Counted from the first letter of the stretch, positions 7,795 to 16,488 are shown. The stretch: 51,407 bases of DNA from UBA2773 sp964643985 (GCA_964643985.1 CAZXUS010000006.1:1-51407); one strand, 5' to 3'. A program made the numbers and translations. Notes: a model not told the origin generated them from the letters alone.

Positions 7795-9035
7795 ACACTT
7801 GGAATTGGAAAATTTTTAGAGAATTCTTTTACTTCACTTTTAATTTCTTTTAATATCGTCTCATTATCTCGATTTTCAATAGCTTTGTCAATCCATTCTA
7901 CGATTTTTTTAATTTCTGCCTCCTTTATTCCTCTAGTAGTAATGGCGGGTGTGCCAAATCGAACTCCAGAAGGTTTCATTGGTGGATTAGGATCGTTAGG
8001 AATAGTAGAGCGACTGACTGAAATTCCGCATTGCTCCAAAGCAGTCTCGGCCATTTTTCCATCGATCTCCTTACTAGTCATATCAACGACCAATAAATGA
8101 TTGTCAGTTCCGTCAGAAATTACTCGATAGCCTTTTGCTTGAAATTCTTTAGCCATCGCTTGAGCATTTTTAATAACCTGCTCGCCCCATTCAACAAAAC
8201 CTGGTTTCAAAGCTTCCCCAAAAGCCACTGCTTTTGCAGCGTTGATGTGATCATGTGGACCACCTTGCATTCCAGGAAAAACGGCTTGATCTACTTGTTT
8301 GGCATATTTCTCTTTACACATTATCATTGCTCCTCTCGGTCCTCTCAAAGTTTTATGAGTGGTCGTAGAAACTACATCAAAAAATGGAACGGGATTACTC
8401 ATTTGCTTTGTTGCAATCAAACCAGCGGTGTGAGCAATATCAGCAAAAGTATAAGCTCCAATTTCATCAGCAATTTCTTTGAATTTTTCCCATTCAATTT
8501 CTCGAGAATAAGCGCTATAGCCCGCTACAATCATTTTTGGTCTTTCTTTCAAAGCCACTTTCCGAACTTCTTCCATATCAATTTTTCCTGTTTTTGAATC
8601 AACTTCATATTGAACAAAATTATAAAGCATTCCTGAGAAATTCACCGGATGACCGTGGGAAAGATGTCCTCCGTGATCCAATTTCAATCCCATTACTTTA
8701 TCTCCGGGTTTCAAGAAAGCAAAATAAACAGCGGCGTTAGCGGGAGAACCAGAAAGCGGTTGAACATTCACATGCTCAGCATTGAAAAGCTTTTTTGCTC
8801 GTTCGATAGCAATATTTTCAGCTTCATCAATTACTTGATTTCCGCCATAGTATCGATGGCCTGGATAGCCCTCACTGTATTTATTAGTCAAAACAGAACC
8901 CATCGCTTCCAAAACTGCCTTGGAAACATAATTTTCTGAGGCAATCAATTCGATCTCGTTGATTTGTCGTTCCTTTTCTTTTTCGATTATATCAAAAACG
9001 GCTTTGTCTTCATTCTTTAAATTTTCATAATTCAT
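7791..9035 (-). CDS. glyA: Serine hydroxymethyltransferase
   Basis: This PLP enzyme transfers the C3 of serine to tetrahydrofolate, giving glycine and methylene-THF. The 414-residue length is normal. It shows IELIASENYVS, NKYSEGYPGHRYYGG, the PLP-lysine motif TTTHKTLRGPRG and PGMQGGPHDH. It is the first gene of a glyA-folD one-carbon pair. The upstream space (9036-9226) carries only a short inverted TTAGTCATTGGTCAT-type repeat at 9131-9183. No glycine riboswitch is visible. Identification is secure. Confidence 0.97.
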   Translation of the reverse strand: MNYENLKNEDKAVFDIIEKEKERQINEIELIASENYVSKAVLEAMGSVLTNKYSEGYPGHRYYGGNQVIDEAENIAIERAKKLFNAEHVNVQPLSGSPANAAVYFAFLKPGDKVMGLKLDHGGHLSHGHPVNFSGMLYNFVQYEVDSKTGKIDMEEVRKVALKERPKMIVAGYSAYSREIEWEKFKEIADEIGAYTFADIAHTAGLIATKQMSNPVPFFDVVSTTTHKTLRGPRGAMIMCKEKYAKQVDQAVFPGMQGGPHDHINAAKAVAFGEALKPGFVEWGEQVIKNAQAMAKEFQAKGYRVISDGTDNHLLVVDMTSKEIDGKMAETALEQCGISVSRSTIPNDPNPPMKPSGVRFGTPAITTRGIKEAEIKKIVEWIDKAIENRDNETILKEIKSEVKEFSKNFPIPSV

Positions 9036-9226
9036 TTTAATATTTTAATTCTTATTTAGAATTCAGCTCTCTTCTATAGAATAAAAATGATTATGTCATG
9101 ATGTTTTAAATTAAATTTAAATTTAAGTAATTAGTCATTGGTCATCAAAAACGCTAATTTTATTTTTCGATTGCCAATGACTAATTGCTGATAAATAAAA
9201 TATTCTTAAAAACTCTAGATAAAATA

Positions 9227-9685
9227 TTACTTATCCCTTTCATAAGAATTTATAGAACTCGTTTCTGGTCCATCTATCCCAAAAAAGTAATGCCACCAAT
9301 AATAGTAATTAGGTCGGTCTATTTCAACTTCTGGCTTAGAAGGCTCTGGCTCTTGAACCGCTTTTTCAATATCATCTTTTTTGACAATCACTACTTTTTC
9401 ACCTTTTTTAACTAAATTCAATTTTTGCTTGGCTTCTCTCTCCTTAAAATCATCCGTTTGAAGATAGCTAGAAAGTTGTTCTAAATTTTTATTCTTTTTT
9501 TCAAATTCATCAATTTGATTTTGTAAATCGAGCACTTCCTGATTGATACCCTTTTGAGTGTGTTTGGTTTGAAAAAAATGATAACCAGCAAAACCAATCA
9601 AAACCACCAAAACTATCATCAAAGATTTCACTTTAATGGATTGCCAGCCACTGCTTTTGTTATTATATTTGTTTGAATTAAACAA
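9227..9685 (-). CDS. Septum formation initiator (FtsB/DivIC-like)
   Basis: The 152-residue protein has a short basic cytoplasmic tail, a single membrane segment (about residues 22-41) and a coiled coil (LQNQIDEFEKKNKNLEQLSSYLQ). The family pattern KEREAKQKLNLVKKGEKVVIV follows, then a Pro/Glu-rich tail. Such proteins form a divisome subcomplex with FtsL/FtsQ-type partners outside the membrane. A 37-residue membrane protein lies just upstream on the same strand. Family assignment is good; FtsB and DivIC are not separable here. Confidence 0.85.
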   Translation of the reverse strand: MFNSNKYNNKSSGWQSIKVKSLMIVLVVLIGFAGYHFFQTKHTQKGINQEVLDLQNQIDEFEKKNKNLEQLSSYLQTDDFKEREAKQKLNLVKKGEKVVIVKKDDIEKAVQEPEPSKPEVEIDRPNYYYWWHYFFGIDGPETSSINSYERDK

Positions 9686-9702
9686 TTTTATTTTTCAAAA
9701 AA

Positions 9703-9816
9703 TTAAAAAGATCTCAGCAAAGGAATAATAGTAAAACCAACCATTCCGATAATTCCCAAAATTCCCACAAAAATCCAAATAGTTTTAAGTAATTTCCTTC
9801 TTTTGTTTATTAACAT
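9703..9816 (-). CDS. 37-residue single-pass membrane protein upstream of the divIC-like gene
   Basis: The frame reads M-LINKRRKLLKTIWIF with a basic N-terminus, then one hydrophobic helix (about residues 13-33) and a short LLRSF end. The positive-inside pattern puts the N-terminus in the cytoplasm. No strong ribosome binding site precedes the ATG. It lies 17 bases upstream of the divIC-like start on the same strand, so it may be a small divisome accessory. The function is unknown; the coding call rests on the clean helix, basic flank and gene order. Confidence 0.55.
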   Translation of the reverse strand: MLINKRRKLLKTIWIFVGILGIIGMVGFTIIPLLRSF

Positions 9817-9978
9817 ATTTTTATATTTAGCTAAATATTAGATTATTCAACAAATCAAGCTGAAACTAACAATTTTATTGCTCTCAACTTAAATTTATTC
9901 TTCTCTATAAAGAACTGTTTCCAGTCCCCTTTAAATAAATTATATAATAACTCTTCAAAATTTACAACCAAAAAATTT

Positions 9979-10152
9979 CCCTTGGGTTGAACCCAAGGGG
10001 AGCTTAATATTTTTTTTATGTCTCATTCTTAAAATATTTTTAAAACAATAAAAAAACCACCGGGATACTGCTGTATCACGCGGTGGTTTATTAAACTTCA
10101 AGATTGAAATCTTGACAATAAGTTGGAGCGAATATTTAAGTAAACGCTCCAA
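9979..10152 (-). terminator. Four successive hairpins after the 95-residue membrane gene
   Basis: Reading the minus strand from the stop at 10166, there are hairpins at 10123-10152 (TTGGAGCG arms, 14-base loop) and about 10099-10115 (CAAGATT arms). A third at 10054-10089 has AAACCACCG arms with an inner GATAC/GTATC pair and is followed by a T-run. The last, at 9979-10001, has CCCTTGGGTT arms and is also followed by T-rich sequence. The third is a good Rho-independent terminator on the minus strand. Two terminator-like structures in series, with two more before them, could also enclose a small RNA. The gene-free space from 9817 to 10165 holds nothing else. Confidence 0.65.
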
Positions 10153-10165
10153 CGAAGCTTCAACA

Positions 10166-10453
10166 TTAATCTAAGAAATATTTTTCGAAGATCATTCTTC
10201 TCTTTCTAATCAGACGTAGTAATACCCAAAGAAAAATTAATAATGGATATTTCATGAAATTTATTGTCATCAAAATGTCTCCGGACGAAACCAATATCGT
10301 CAGAGCAATGTACAGCAAGATATAATAGAAAACTTTCATCTCTTTCAATTCCTCCGAAGCAGTTATAAACGCCTTTTTTTCTACGCTCGGAAATGCTTCC
10401 GCCATTGCCTCGTGATAAAGATTTCTTCTATATTCCGAATATGTAAGCCCCAT
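10166..10453 (-). CDS. Small membrane protein of unknown function, 95 residues
   Basis: I do not recognise this protein. The ATG is preceded by GGGAGATTAAA, a usable ribosome binding site. The N-terminal half is soluble and charged with several aromatic residues (SEYRRNLYHEAMAEAF). Two hydrophobic segments follow (about residues 41-56 and 60-80), then a basic cluster (RLIRKRR) and a short tail. It is transcribed away from rpmH and ends in a series of hairpins. It seems monocistronic. Confidence 0.7.
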   Translation of the reverse strand: MGLTYSEYRRNLYHEAMAEAFPSVEKKAFITASEELKEMKVFYYILLYIALTILVSSGDILMTINFMKYPLLIFLWVLLRLIRKRRMIFEKYFLD

Positions 10454-10811
10454 TTTAATCTCCCTTCCCAGCTTTTGGCCAGAATTTATTTAAGTTAGTT
10501 TATATTATTACCGTTTAATCAACCATTTTAAATGATTAGCTAAAAGGCAATAACACTTTTTTCAAAGTTCTTGTTGGTTTCTTGTTTAGTCGATTTCTTA
10601 GGTTGAAACATAAGTATAGCATACTTTTATGTTTTTGTCAATAGATTAACAGGGGCGCTAGATTAGATAAGAAAATTTAAAGCTAAATCTAAAACTAAAT
10701 TATTGACTATTGTTAAATTTTCTGTTAAGCTTTCTTTAGTTGTTTGAAAGGGTTTTCCTAGAGAGAGCTATTTCATTCCTTGTCTTATAGAATAATTTTT
10801 ATTTAAATACA
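10454..10811. other. Divergent intergenic region upstream of rpmH
   Basis: The 358 bases separate the minus-strand 95-residue gene from plus-strand rpmH. They must hold both promoters, but I see no convincing sigma70 hexamer pair. A small perfect inverted repeat, AAGTAT/ATACTT with a 3-base loop, lies at 10612-10626. There are no DnaA boxes or AT-rich 13-mers of the kind expected at an origin, although rpmH-rnpA often sits next to oriC in bacteria. Confidence 0.5.
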
Positions 10812-10949
10812 ATGCCAAAACGAACCTACCAACCTAAAAAGAAGAAACGAGCCCGAACTCATGGTTTTTTAAAAAGAAGTGAGACTGAAGATGGCAAAAA
10901 AATTCTTCAAAGACGAAGAAGAAAAGGACGAGTTAAATTGACAGTTTAA
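10812..10949 (+). CDS. rpmH: Ribosomal protein bL34
   Basis: The 45-residue protein begins MPKRTYQPKKKKRARTHGF and continues with RRRRKGRVKLTV, the bL34 signature. It is a very basic component of the 50S subunit. It heads the conserved rpmH-rnpA-yidC-jag order. The ATG at 812 is fixed by the MPKRT start universal to the family. Identification is secure despite the small size. Confidence 0.97.
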   Translation: MPKRTYQPKKKKRARTHGFLKRSETEDGKKILQRRRRKGRVKLTV

Positions 10950-10975
10950 TTGTTTATAATTCTGCTGAGTCTTAA

Positions 10976-11320
10976 ATGTTGCCCAAAAAACATAAATTAA
11001 AAAGCAATTCAAAAATAACTCAAGTCTTCAAAAATGGAAAAACTGTAAAAAGCAGTTTTTTATTTTTAAGATATCGAGCCAATCAGTCCAAGAAAACTAA
11101 GGCGGCTTTTTCAATTGGCTTAAAATACTCCAAAAAGGCGGTGGCTCGCAATAAAGCTAAGAGAATTTTGCGAGAAGCAATGCACCAATTCACCGAGCAA
11201 GTTAGCGCTGGCTATGATTTAGTGTTTTATTTTGATAAAAATTTTAAAGATGAATTTAGCTTGAAAATTGCCGAAGAAAATATGAAAGCTTGCCTTTCTC
11301 AGGCAAAACTATTAAAATAA
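10976..11320 (+). CDS. rnpA: Ribonuclease P protein component
   Basis: The 114-residue basic protein supports the RNase P RNA in trimming the 5' leader of tRNA precursors. It shows the family pattern FKNGKTVKSSFLFLRYR, then IGLKYSKKAVARNKAKRILREAM, which is the RNR motif helix that contacts RNA. It starts 26 bases after rpmH and is followed by yidC, the standard gene order. Identification is secure. Confidence 0.95.
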   Translation: MLPKKHKLKSNSKITQVFKNGKTVKSSFLFLRYRANQSKKTKAAFSIGLKYSKKAVARNKAKRILREAMHQFTEQVSAGYDLVFYFDKNFKDEFSLKIAEENMKACLSQAKLLK

Positions 11321-11406
11321 GCAGGTGCTTGAAGATTTATTGATTAAAAATTCTATTTCAAGCACAATTTGTATATAAAATAAATTAAAAATTAATAAAG
11401 AAGAAA

Positions 11407-12156
11407 ATGTCATTAATAACCGGTTTTTTCTCAGCAACGATTTATCAACCATTGTTTAATATCCTAATAAGCATCTATAATTTTATTCCAGATTTAGGAG
11501 TTAGCATTATTCTAGTGACGGTTTTAATTCGAGTATTATTATTACCTCTTTCTAAAAAATCGATTGAATCCCAAAAACAAATGCAAGAGATTCAACCTCA
11601 AATCAAAGCTATTCAAGCCAAGTTCAAAAATGACAAAAAAGCTCAAGGTGAAGCTATAATGAAGTTTTATAAAGAAAAAAAAGTAAATCCGGCTGGAGGT
11701 TGCTTGCCTTTGATTATACAATTGATTATTTTGATTGCCCTTTATCGAGTTTTCTTGGCGGTAATTGATTATGATTCAGCTACTACCCTGCTCTACAGCT
11801 TCGTTCATAATCCAATGGAAATCAAAAATATTTCTTTAGGGTTTTTAGACGTGACGGCAACTGGAAAAATCAATCTTCCTTTGGCGCTAGTCACCGCTGG
11901 ACTTCAATATTGGCAAGGTAAAATGATGATGCAAAGAACCGAGAAAAATAAACCAGTTGCGAAGAAAGATCCCAACAAGGAACCTGAATTCGGGGAAATT
12001 ATGCAGAAACAAATGCTTTATATGGGTCCAGTTTTGACTTTAGTAATTGGACTAAGCTTTCCAGCAGGATTATTGCTTTATTGGTTCGTGACAACTCTAT
12101 TTATGGTCGGTCAACAATATTGGATTTTAAATAAAGAAAAAGTTGAAGCTAAATAA
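11407..12156 (+). CDS. yidC: Membrane protein insertase YidC/OxaI
   Basis: The 249-residue protein has the short Gram-positive-like form without the large periplasmic domain. After a first membrane segment comes the conserved SIILVTVLIRVLLLPLSKKS, with the Arg of the hydrophilic groove. A charged cytoplasmic hairpin with MQEIQPQIKAIQAKFKNDK follows, then four further segments ending in LYWFVTTLFMVGQQYWI. It inserts small membrane proteins such as the ATP synthase c subunit. It lies between rnpA and jag as usual. No lipoprotein signal cysteine is seen at the N-terminus. Identification is secure. Confidence 0.95.
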   Translation: MSLITGFFSATIYQPLFNILISIYNFIPDLGVSIILVTVLIRVLLLPLSKKSIESQKQMQEIQPQIKAIQAKFKNDKKAQGEAIMKFYKEKKVNPAGGCLPLIIQLIILIALYRVFLAVIDYDSATTLLYSFVHNPMEIKNISLGFLDVTATGKINLPLALVTAGLQYWQGKMMMQRTEKNKPVAKKDPNKEPEFGEIMQKQMLYMGPVLTLVIGLSFPAGLLLYWFVTTLFMVGQQYWILNKEKVEAK

Positions 12157-12282
12157 AGGACTGTTTCCAATGTTTCTATTGGCAATTATAAAGATTTGTT
12201 TTAAAATAGCTGATATAGTAGAATTATCCGAAAAGACCCTAGTTAAAAAAATTTCAAAAGATAATTAATTAATTTGAATAAA

Positions 12283-12756
12283 ATGATAACCGAAGAACAA
12301 AAAAAGACGTTGGAAAAAGTGACGAAGGAAATTCTCGAGAAACTTAATATGAAAGGCAATGTTTTCATTGTGACAAACGCTATGCCTGACGACGACGATT
12401 CAATTTGCGTTCAAATTCAAAGCAAAGATTCTGGTTTTTTAATAGGAAAATCTGGCAACAATCTTTTTGCTCTTCAACATTTAATTAGAATTATTGTTTC
12501 TAAGCAATTAGAAGAAAAACTAAATTTTATAGTGAATGTTAATAGTTATATTGAAAATCAACGAGAAGATATTATCGACAAAGCCGCCAATGTCATTGCA
12601 GAAGTAGAAAAAACTGGTCAAGCCATCGAATTAAATCCGATGAATAGCTACGAAAGAAGATTGGTTCATATGAAAGTTGCTCGAAAAAATTCAGTAGAAA
12701 GCGAAAGCGTTGGAGAGGGACTAGAGCGAAGAGTGCTTATCAAGCCAGCTGAATAA
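12283..12756 (+). CDS. jag: KH-R3H RNA-binding protein Jag/KhpB
   Basis: The protein of about 157 residues has a KH-type domain with the GKSGNNLFALQHLIR loop, and a C-terminal R3H domain (NSYERRLVHMKVARKNSVESESVGEG). The N-terminal Jag_N domain is missing, giving a short form. KhpB binds RNA and affects cell elongation in firmicutes. The ATG at 12283 is preferred over a TTG three codons upstream. It follows yidC after 126 bases. Family assignment is secure. Confidence 0.92.
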   Translation: MITEEQKKTLEKVTKEILEKLNMKGNVFIVTNAMPDDDDSICVQIQSKDSGFLIGKSGNNLFALQHLIRIIVSKQLEEKLNFIVNVNSYIENQREDIIDKAANVIAEVEKTGQAIELNPMNSYERRLVHMKVARKNSVESESVGEGLERRVLIKPAE

Positions 12757-12885
12757 AATAAAAAAAATCGATATAAACAAAAAATAAATTAAGTGCTGTT
12801 GAAAAATTTAACAATCGAAAAGCTTATTAAATAATGCTTTTAGACAGTTTGAAAAATGCACTGATTTTTTTAAATACCCATAAAG

Positions 12886-14310
12886 ATGAGCATTTCAAGA
12901 AAGATTACCTATAATGTTATTTTTTCTTCAATTGCCAAAGTTCTTAGCACTGCTACGGCTTTGGTCGGAATTGGACTAATAACTAGATATCTTGGACAAG
13001 ATGGATTCGGACTTTATGCCACCGCCTTGGCTTTTTTGCCACTTTTTGGGGCTTTGGGTGATTGGGGCTTACCACAAACCACAGCAATGAAAATTGCTCA
13101 GCCCAAAGCTAATGAGAAAAAAATTGTGGCCAACATTATTGGACTAAGACTTTTTATTTCAGTTATTATCCTGCTGATAACGCCGTTGATTGTTCCCTTC
13201 CTGCCTTACAGCTATGAATTAAAAATTGCAATAGTTATTGTGGCCGGTTCTTATATGCTTTCTTCTCTTTATCAAATTTTGATTGGAATGTTTCAGAAAA
13301 GGCTAATTATGGATCGTGTGACCGGAGCTGAACTTGTGGGAAAAATAATTCAAGTTGGTTTAATTGCCATTGGAGTCTATCTTCAATGGAATTTTTATTT
13401 AATCGTCGGAACGCTTTTTGTAAATATGTTCCTGAATTTTTTGTTCGTTTTTTTACTTTCTCGAAAATTTATCAAATTCAAACCTGCTTTTGACTTTAAA
13501 TATTGGAAAATTATCTTAAGACAATCTATTCCGCTTGGAATGGCCACTGCGTTGACCTTTGTTTATTTTCGATCAAATACCATTCTCTTATCAATCTTAC
13601 GTCCGCCTGAAGATGTTGGAATTTTTAGTGCCGCTCAAAAAGTCATTGAAAATATTAGTTTTTTCCCAGCTATGATTGTTGGCTTAACAATGCCCCTTTT
13701 TTCTTATTATCTAGTCAAAGACAAAACTAAATTCAAATTTTTAGTCAATGAAAATTATAAAATATTTTTCATATTGACCGTTCCATTAGTGATCGGTGGA
13801 TTATTATTAGCTGATAAAATGATTGCTTTAATAGCTGGACCAGATTTCTTTGAGTCAATTTTAGTTCTTCAAATTGGATTATTCACTTTGGCTTTGATTT
13901 TCTTTGGAACCTTATTTATGAATATTATGATCGCGGCCAGACTTCAAAAATTAATTTTTTGGGCATTGCTAGTTTGCGCCATTTTCAGTGTCACTAGCAA
14001 TCTTTATTTTATTCCGCTCTTTCCTAATAACGCCTATTTGGTTCCAGCGATTGTTTCAGTAATTACTGAGGTTTTAGTGGTAATTTTAACCGGCTATTTC
14101 ATTTGGAAAAAACTTCATTTCTTTCCTCGAGTTGAAAAATTTCCTCAAATTTTATTAGCTGGATTTTTAATGGGCGCTGTTATTTATTTCTTTCAAGAAT
14201 TTAATTTTTTTGTTTTAGTTTTGCTGGGAATAGTTGTTTACAGCTCAGCACTTTTATTGTTTAAGATAATTTCTAGAAAAGAAATTGTGGAACTTCTTAG
14301 AAAACCTTAG
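12886..14310 (+). CDS. Polysaccharide flippase (MOP/Wzx-like membrane protein)
   Basis: The 474-residue protein has about 12-14 membrane segments. It begins with the oligosaccharidyl-lipid flippase pattern (ITRYLGQDGFGLYATALAFLPLFGALGDWGLPQT) and has the mid-protein FRSNTILLSILRPPEDVGIFSAAQKV. Members move undecaprenyl-linked sugars across the membrane in the assembly of surface polysaccharides. A glycosyltransferase follows 170-190 bases later on the same strand, consistent with a surface glycan pathway. It is distinct from the MurJ-type gene at 33886-35562, which is the likelier lipid II flippase. Confidence 0.88.
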   Translation: MSISRKITYNVIFSSIAKVLSTATALVGIGLITRYLGQDGFGLYATALAFLPLFGALGDWGLPQTTAMKIAQPKANEKKIVANIIGLRLFISVIILLITPLIVPFLPYSYELKIAIVIVAGSYMLSSLYQILIGMFQKRLIMDRVTGAELVGKIIQVGLIAIGVYLQWNFYLIVGTLFVNMFLNFLFVFLLSRKFIKFKPAFDFKYWKIILRQSIPLGMATALTFVYFRSNTILLSILRPPEDVGIFSAAQKVIENISFFPAMIVGLTMPLFSYYLVKDKTKFKFLVNENYKIFFILTVPLVIGGLLLADKMIALIAGPDFFESILVLQIGLFTLALIFFGTLFMNIMIAARLQKLIFWALLVCAIFSVTSNLYFIPLFPNNAYLVPAIVSVITEVLVVILTGYFIWKKLHFFPRVEKFPQILLAGFLMGAVIYFFQEFNFFVLVLLGIVVYSSALLLFKIISRKEIVELLRKP

Positions 14311-14366
14311 AGTTTGAAGCCTTGCTGAAATTTAATCTTGAAAAATCGAATCAAAAAATTATTTTT

Positions 14367-14450
14367 TTGTCATTCCCGCGGAGGCGGGAATCCAGAAAAT
14401 TCAAGATTATTATTTCTTTCTCTGGATTCCCGCCTCCGCGGGAATGACAA
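14367..14450. repeat. Inverted-repeat element with perfect 30-bp arms
   Basis: The left arm starts TTGTCATTCCCGCGGAGG and the right arm is its exact reverse complement, with a 24-base spacer. The same arm appears singly at 25070-25099 and in degenerate, internally expanded forms at 18592-18656 and 25130-25190. This GC-rich sequence (CATTCCCGC...GCGGGAATCC) stands out from the AT-rich background. It is like the short non-autonomous palindromic elements common in bacterial intergenic DNA. It lies between the flippase and GT2 genes. Confidence 0.9.
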
Positions 14451-14495
14451 CGTGGATTAGGAATAACAGGTTTAGAAACAGAATTGACAATATAT

Positions 14496-15329
14496 ATGAA
14501 AAAAACAGACCTAACCATCGTAATCATCACCCACAACTCTCAAAACCAAATTGAGGGTTGTTTAAAATCAATCGCTAATCAGAATATTCCTGTTAATATT
14601 CTAATAATTGATAACTGCTCTACAGACAAAACTTGGAATAAACTTCAAACACTCAAAAAACCCAACATTACTTTAATTAAAAATAAAATTAATTCAGGCT
14701 TTGCCAAGGCCGTCAATCAAGGCGTTCGTTTTAGTAATAGAAACTTCAAGAACTCTCAATTATTGCTTTTAAATCCCGACACTGAATTAGCTGAAGATTG
14801 TTTAAAAAATTTAATCCAAGCTCTCAAGACCGATTCAAAATTGGGTCTTTGTTCTCCTCTAATAAAAAACTCTCAAACCAAAAAAACAATTTTCGAAAAA
14901 GGTCAAATCAATTGGCTCCGAATGAACACCACTCACAATTCTGTTCCCAAGGTATCTTTAGATTATCTCACTGGTTGTTGTTTGTTAATCAAAAAACCCG
15001 TCTGGGACAAATTAGAGGGTTTAGATGAACGATTTTTTCTTTATTATGAAGACGCTGATTTAAGCCTTCGAGCTCAAAAAAACGGCTTTAAAATTAAAAC
15101 CGTTAAATCTGCCATTTGCTTTCACCAAGAATCCAGCTCGTCTGATTCCGATGAAAAAACCTATCAATTAGTAAAAAACGGGCTAATCTTCTTTCACAAG
15201 CATTTTTCCCTACCAATTCGCTTCTTATATTTCTGTCCAATTTTCTGGCTTCGACTTCTCTATCACACTCTCATTTCCCACAAAAAACCAGTTCTCAGAG
15301 GAATGAAAGATTTTTATTTAAATAAATAA
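14496..15329 (+). CDS. GT2-family glycosyltransferase (rhamnosyltransferase-like)
   Basis: The 277-residue protein has the GT-A nucleotide-sugar fold: LTIVIITHNSQNQIEGCL, then IIDNCSTDKTW and the metal-site stretch LLLNPDTEL. An LTGCCLLIKKPVWDKLEGLDERFFLYYEDADLSLR segment follows, which is typical of rhamnosyl and related transferases, and the C-terminus is hydrophobic. It probably adds a sugar to a lipid-linked glycan that the upstream flippase exports. The ATG at 14496 is chosen over a TTG four codons upstream because MKKTDLTIV gives the usual compact start. The dTDP-sugar operon at 31-34 kb could supply its donor; that link is inference. Confidence 0.88.
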   Translation: MKKTDLTIVIITHNSQNQIEGCLKSIANQNIPVNILIIDNCSTDKTWNKLQTLKKPNITLIKNKINSGFAKAVNQGVRFSNRNFKNSQLLLLNPDTELAEDCLKNLIQALKTDSKLGLCSPLIKNSQTKKTIFEKGQINWLRMNTTHNSVPKVSLDYLTGCCLLIKKPVWDKLEGLDERFFLYYEDADLSLRAQKNGFKIKTVKSAICFHQESSSSDSDEKTYQLVKNGLIFFHKHFSLPIRFLYFCPIFWLRLLYHTLISHKKPVLRGMKDFYLNK

Positions 15330-15346
15330 AATTTAAAATAAAAAAA

Positions 15347-15375
15347 GCCGGGTTGTATATTATACATTACCCGGC
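15347..15375 (-). terminator. Rho-independent terminator of the 81-residue gene
   Basis: The arms GCCGGGT and ACCCGGC enclose a self-complementary TGTATA/TATACA inner part. On the minus strand the stem is followed by a run of T. It lies 20 bases past the stop of the 81-residue gene and also faces the end of the convergent GT2 gene. Confidence 0.8.
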
Positions 15376-15395
15376 AATTTGAGGTATTCATTAAA

Positions 15396-15641
15396 TCAAA
15401 AACAAAACGATTTTCCCCATTTGTTCATATAAAGCTTTGACCCATCAGAGAAAAGGACGAGAACAAAATCGTTCTTATTTTGTATCATTTCCCATTCGTC
15501 ATTTTTAGTAAATGAAAACTTTTCAATAAAATCGGCAAAAGAAGTATTACCCTCAAGAAAAATTCTCTTTATTGCTTGAGCGTAACTAATCAAAATTATA
15601 TCTACAAATAACGCATTTACATCAGCTTCTTTATTTTTCAT
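15396..15641 (-). CDS. Unknown 81-residue protein
   Basis: I do not recognise this protein. A GGGAGGAAATAA ribosome binding site precedes the ATG, and a terminator follows the stop, so it looks like a real single gene. The sequence is soluble, mixed alpha/beta, acidic in the middle (FIEKFSFTKNDEWEMIQNKNDF), and ends with a beta-rich LFSDGSKLYMNKWGKSFCF. The Asp-Gly-Ser turn and aromatic end suggest a small folded domain. No function can be given. Confidence 0.65.
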   Translation of the reverse strand: MKNKEADVNALFVDIILISYAQAIKRIFLEGNTSFADFIEKFSFTKNDEWEMIQNKNDFVLVLFSDGSKLYMNKWGKSFCF

Positions 15642-15660
15642 TTATTTCCTCCCAAAAATA

Positions 15661-15732
15661 AAAATTAAACTGCCATTTAAAATCAATTAGACTTCATTCA
15701 ATTTGATTGAACTTAAATAGCAGTTTAATTTT
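15661..15732 (-). terminator. Large inverted repeat between atpC and the 81-residue gene
   Basis: Perfect 13-base arms (AAAATTAAACTGC and its complement) and a further ATTTAA/TTAAAT pair enclose a partly self-complementary loop. On the minus strand a T-rich stretch (TTTTTATTTTT) follows, just before the next ribosome binding site. It is a likely terminator for the atpC transcript, or a 5' leader structure for the 81-residue gene. Confidence 0.55.
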
Positions 15733-15823
15733 CAAAGAAAAGATTCTGTAAAATTATTTTTTTACAGATTTAATTAAAGCATATTTATAATGTTTTATCT
15801 ATAGCTTGAAAATTTTAGATTGC

Positions 15824-16276
15824 CTATCGCATTCGTCGGCTACTTCGGTCTCGATATTTTTTGGCTAATTTAACTCGAGCTGATTGTTTATCAAGCTGAG
15901 ATAAAATCATCGCAAATTGATTTTCATCCATTGATTTTCGCTTGACTTGTTTGGCTTCCACCGCTCTCTGCCGTGCTTGTTCAGCTCGATCTAAATCAAT
16001 TTCTTCGGCTCTTTCGGCGGTATCAGCCAAAATTGTCAACTCATTGCCATGCATTTCCAAGAAACCTCCTGAAATCACCATTTCAGTTTCTTTTCCTTTT
16101 TCTTTAATAACTTCAAGCACCCCTGGTTTCAAGGTAGCAATCAAAGGAATATGATCGGGCAAAATAGTAATTACCCCGCTTTCAGTCGGAATAGTAATTT
16201 GATCAATTTCCTTTTCAGAAACTAATTTTTCTTGAGTGGCTATTCTGAGTTTAATTTTTTTGTTATCTTTGCTCAT
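15824..16276 (-). CDS. atpC: ATP synthase F1 epsilon subunit
   Basis: The 150-residue protein has the epsilon beta-sandwich (VSEKEIDQITIPTESGVITILPDHIPLIATLKPGVLEV, then ISGGFLEMHGNELTILAD) and a two-helix C-terminal domain rich in Arg and Lys. It sits in the F1 stalk and can inhibit ATP hydrolysis. It is normally directly after atpD, but here about 780 bases intervene. These hold a plus-strand gene remnant, its promoter and terminator, and a repeat element, so atpC probably has its own promoter. Identification is secure. Confidence 0.95.
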   Translation of the reverse strand: MSKDNKKIKLRIATQEKLVSEKEIDQITIPTESGVITILPDHIPLIATLKPGVLEVIKEKGKETEMVISGGFLEMHGNELTILADTAERAEEIDLDRAEQARQRAVEAKQVKRKSMDENQFAMILSQLDKQSARVKLAKKYRDRSSRRMR

Positions 16277-16365
16277 ATTTTAAATTTTTTAATCTTATAT
16301 ATAAATCACCTCATTCTTAAATGACGATGATCAATTTTAATTTACAAAAAACCCTCCTCAATCCT

Positions 16366-16385
16366 CCCTTTAATAAGGGAGGAAG
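16366..16385. repeat. Short hairpin upstream of atpC
   Basis: CCTCCCTT and AAGGGAGG form an 8-bp hairpin with a 4-base loop at about 16366-16385, extended by CAATC/GATTG pairs. It may be a terminator or repeat remnant in the space between atpC and the plus-strand small gene. Confidence 0.4.
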
Positions 16386-16459
16386 ATTGCATGGTTTGGT
16401 TTAAAGTTTTTCAATCTCACAATCAAAACTCAAAAAAATTCAAGTTTTGAAGAATGGTA

Positions 16460-16488
16460 TTGACAAATAGACTATTTTAATTTATAAT
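16460..16488 (+). promoter_or_regulatory. Consensus sigma70 promoter
   Basis: TTGACA at 16460-16465 and TATAAT at 16483-16488 are separated by exactly 17 bases, a perfect match to the bacterial housekeeping consensus. Transcription would start near 16495 and read the small gene at 16540 with an AAGGAGA ribosome binding site. Confidence 0.9.

Noticed and set aside
9955..10152. 65-codon minus-strand frame
   Set aside because: It runs through three hairpins with a terminator T-run and has low-complexity sequence; it is not a likely protein.
10454..10975. Replication origin next to rpmH
   Set aside because: No dnaA or dnaN gene and no DnaA boxes are present.
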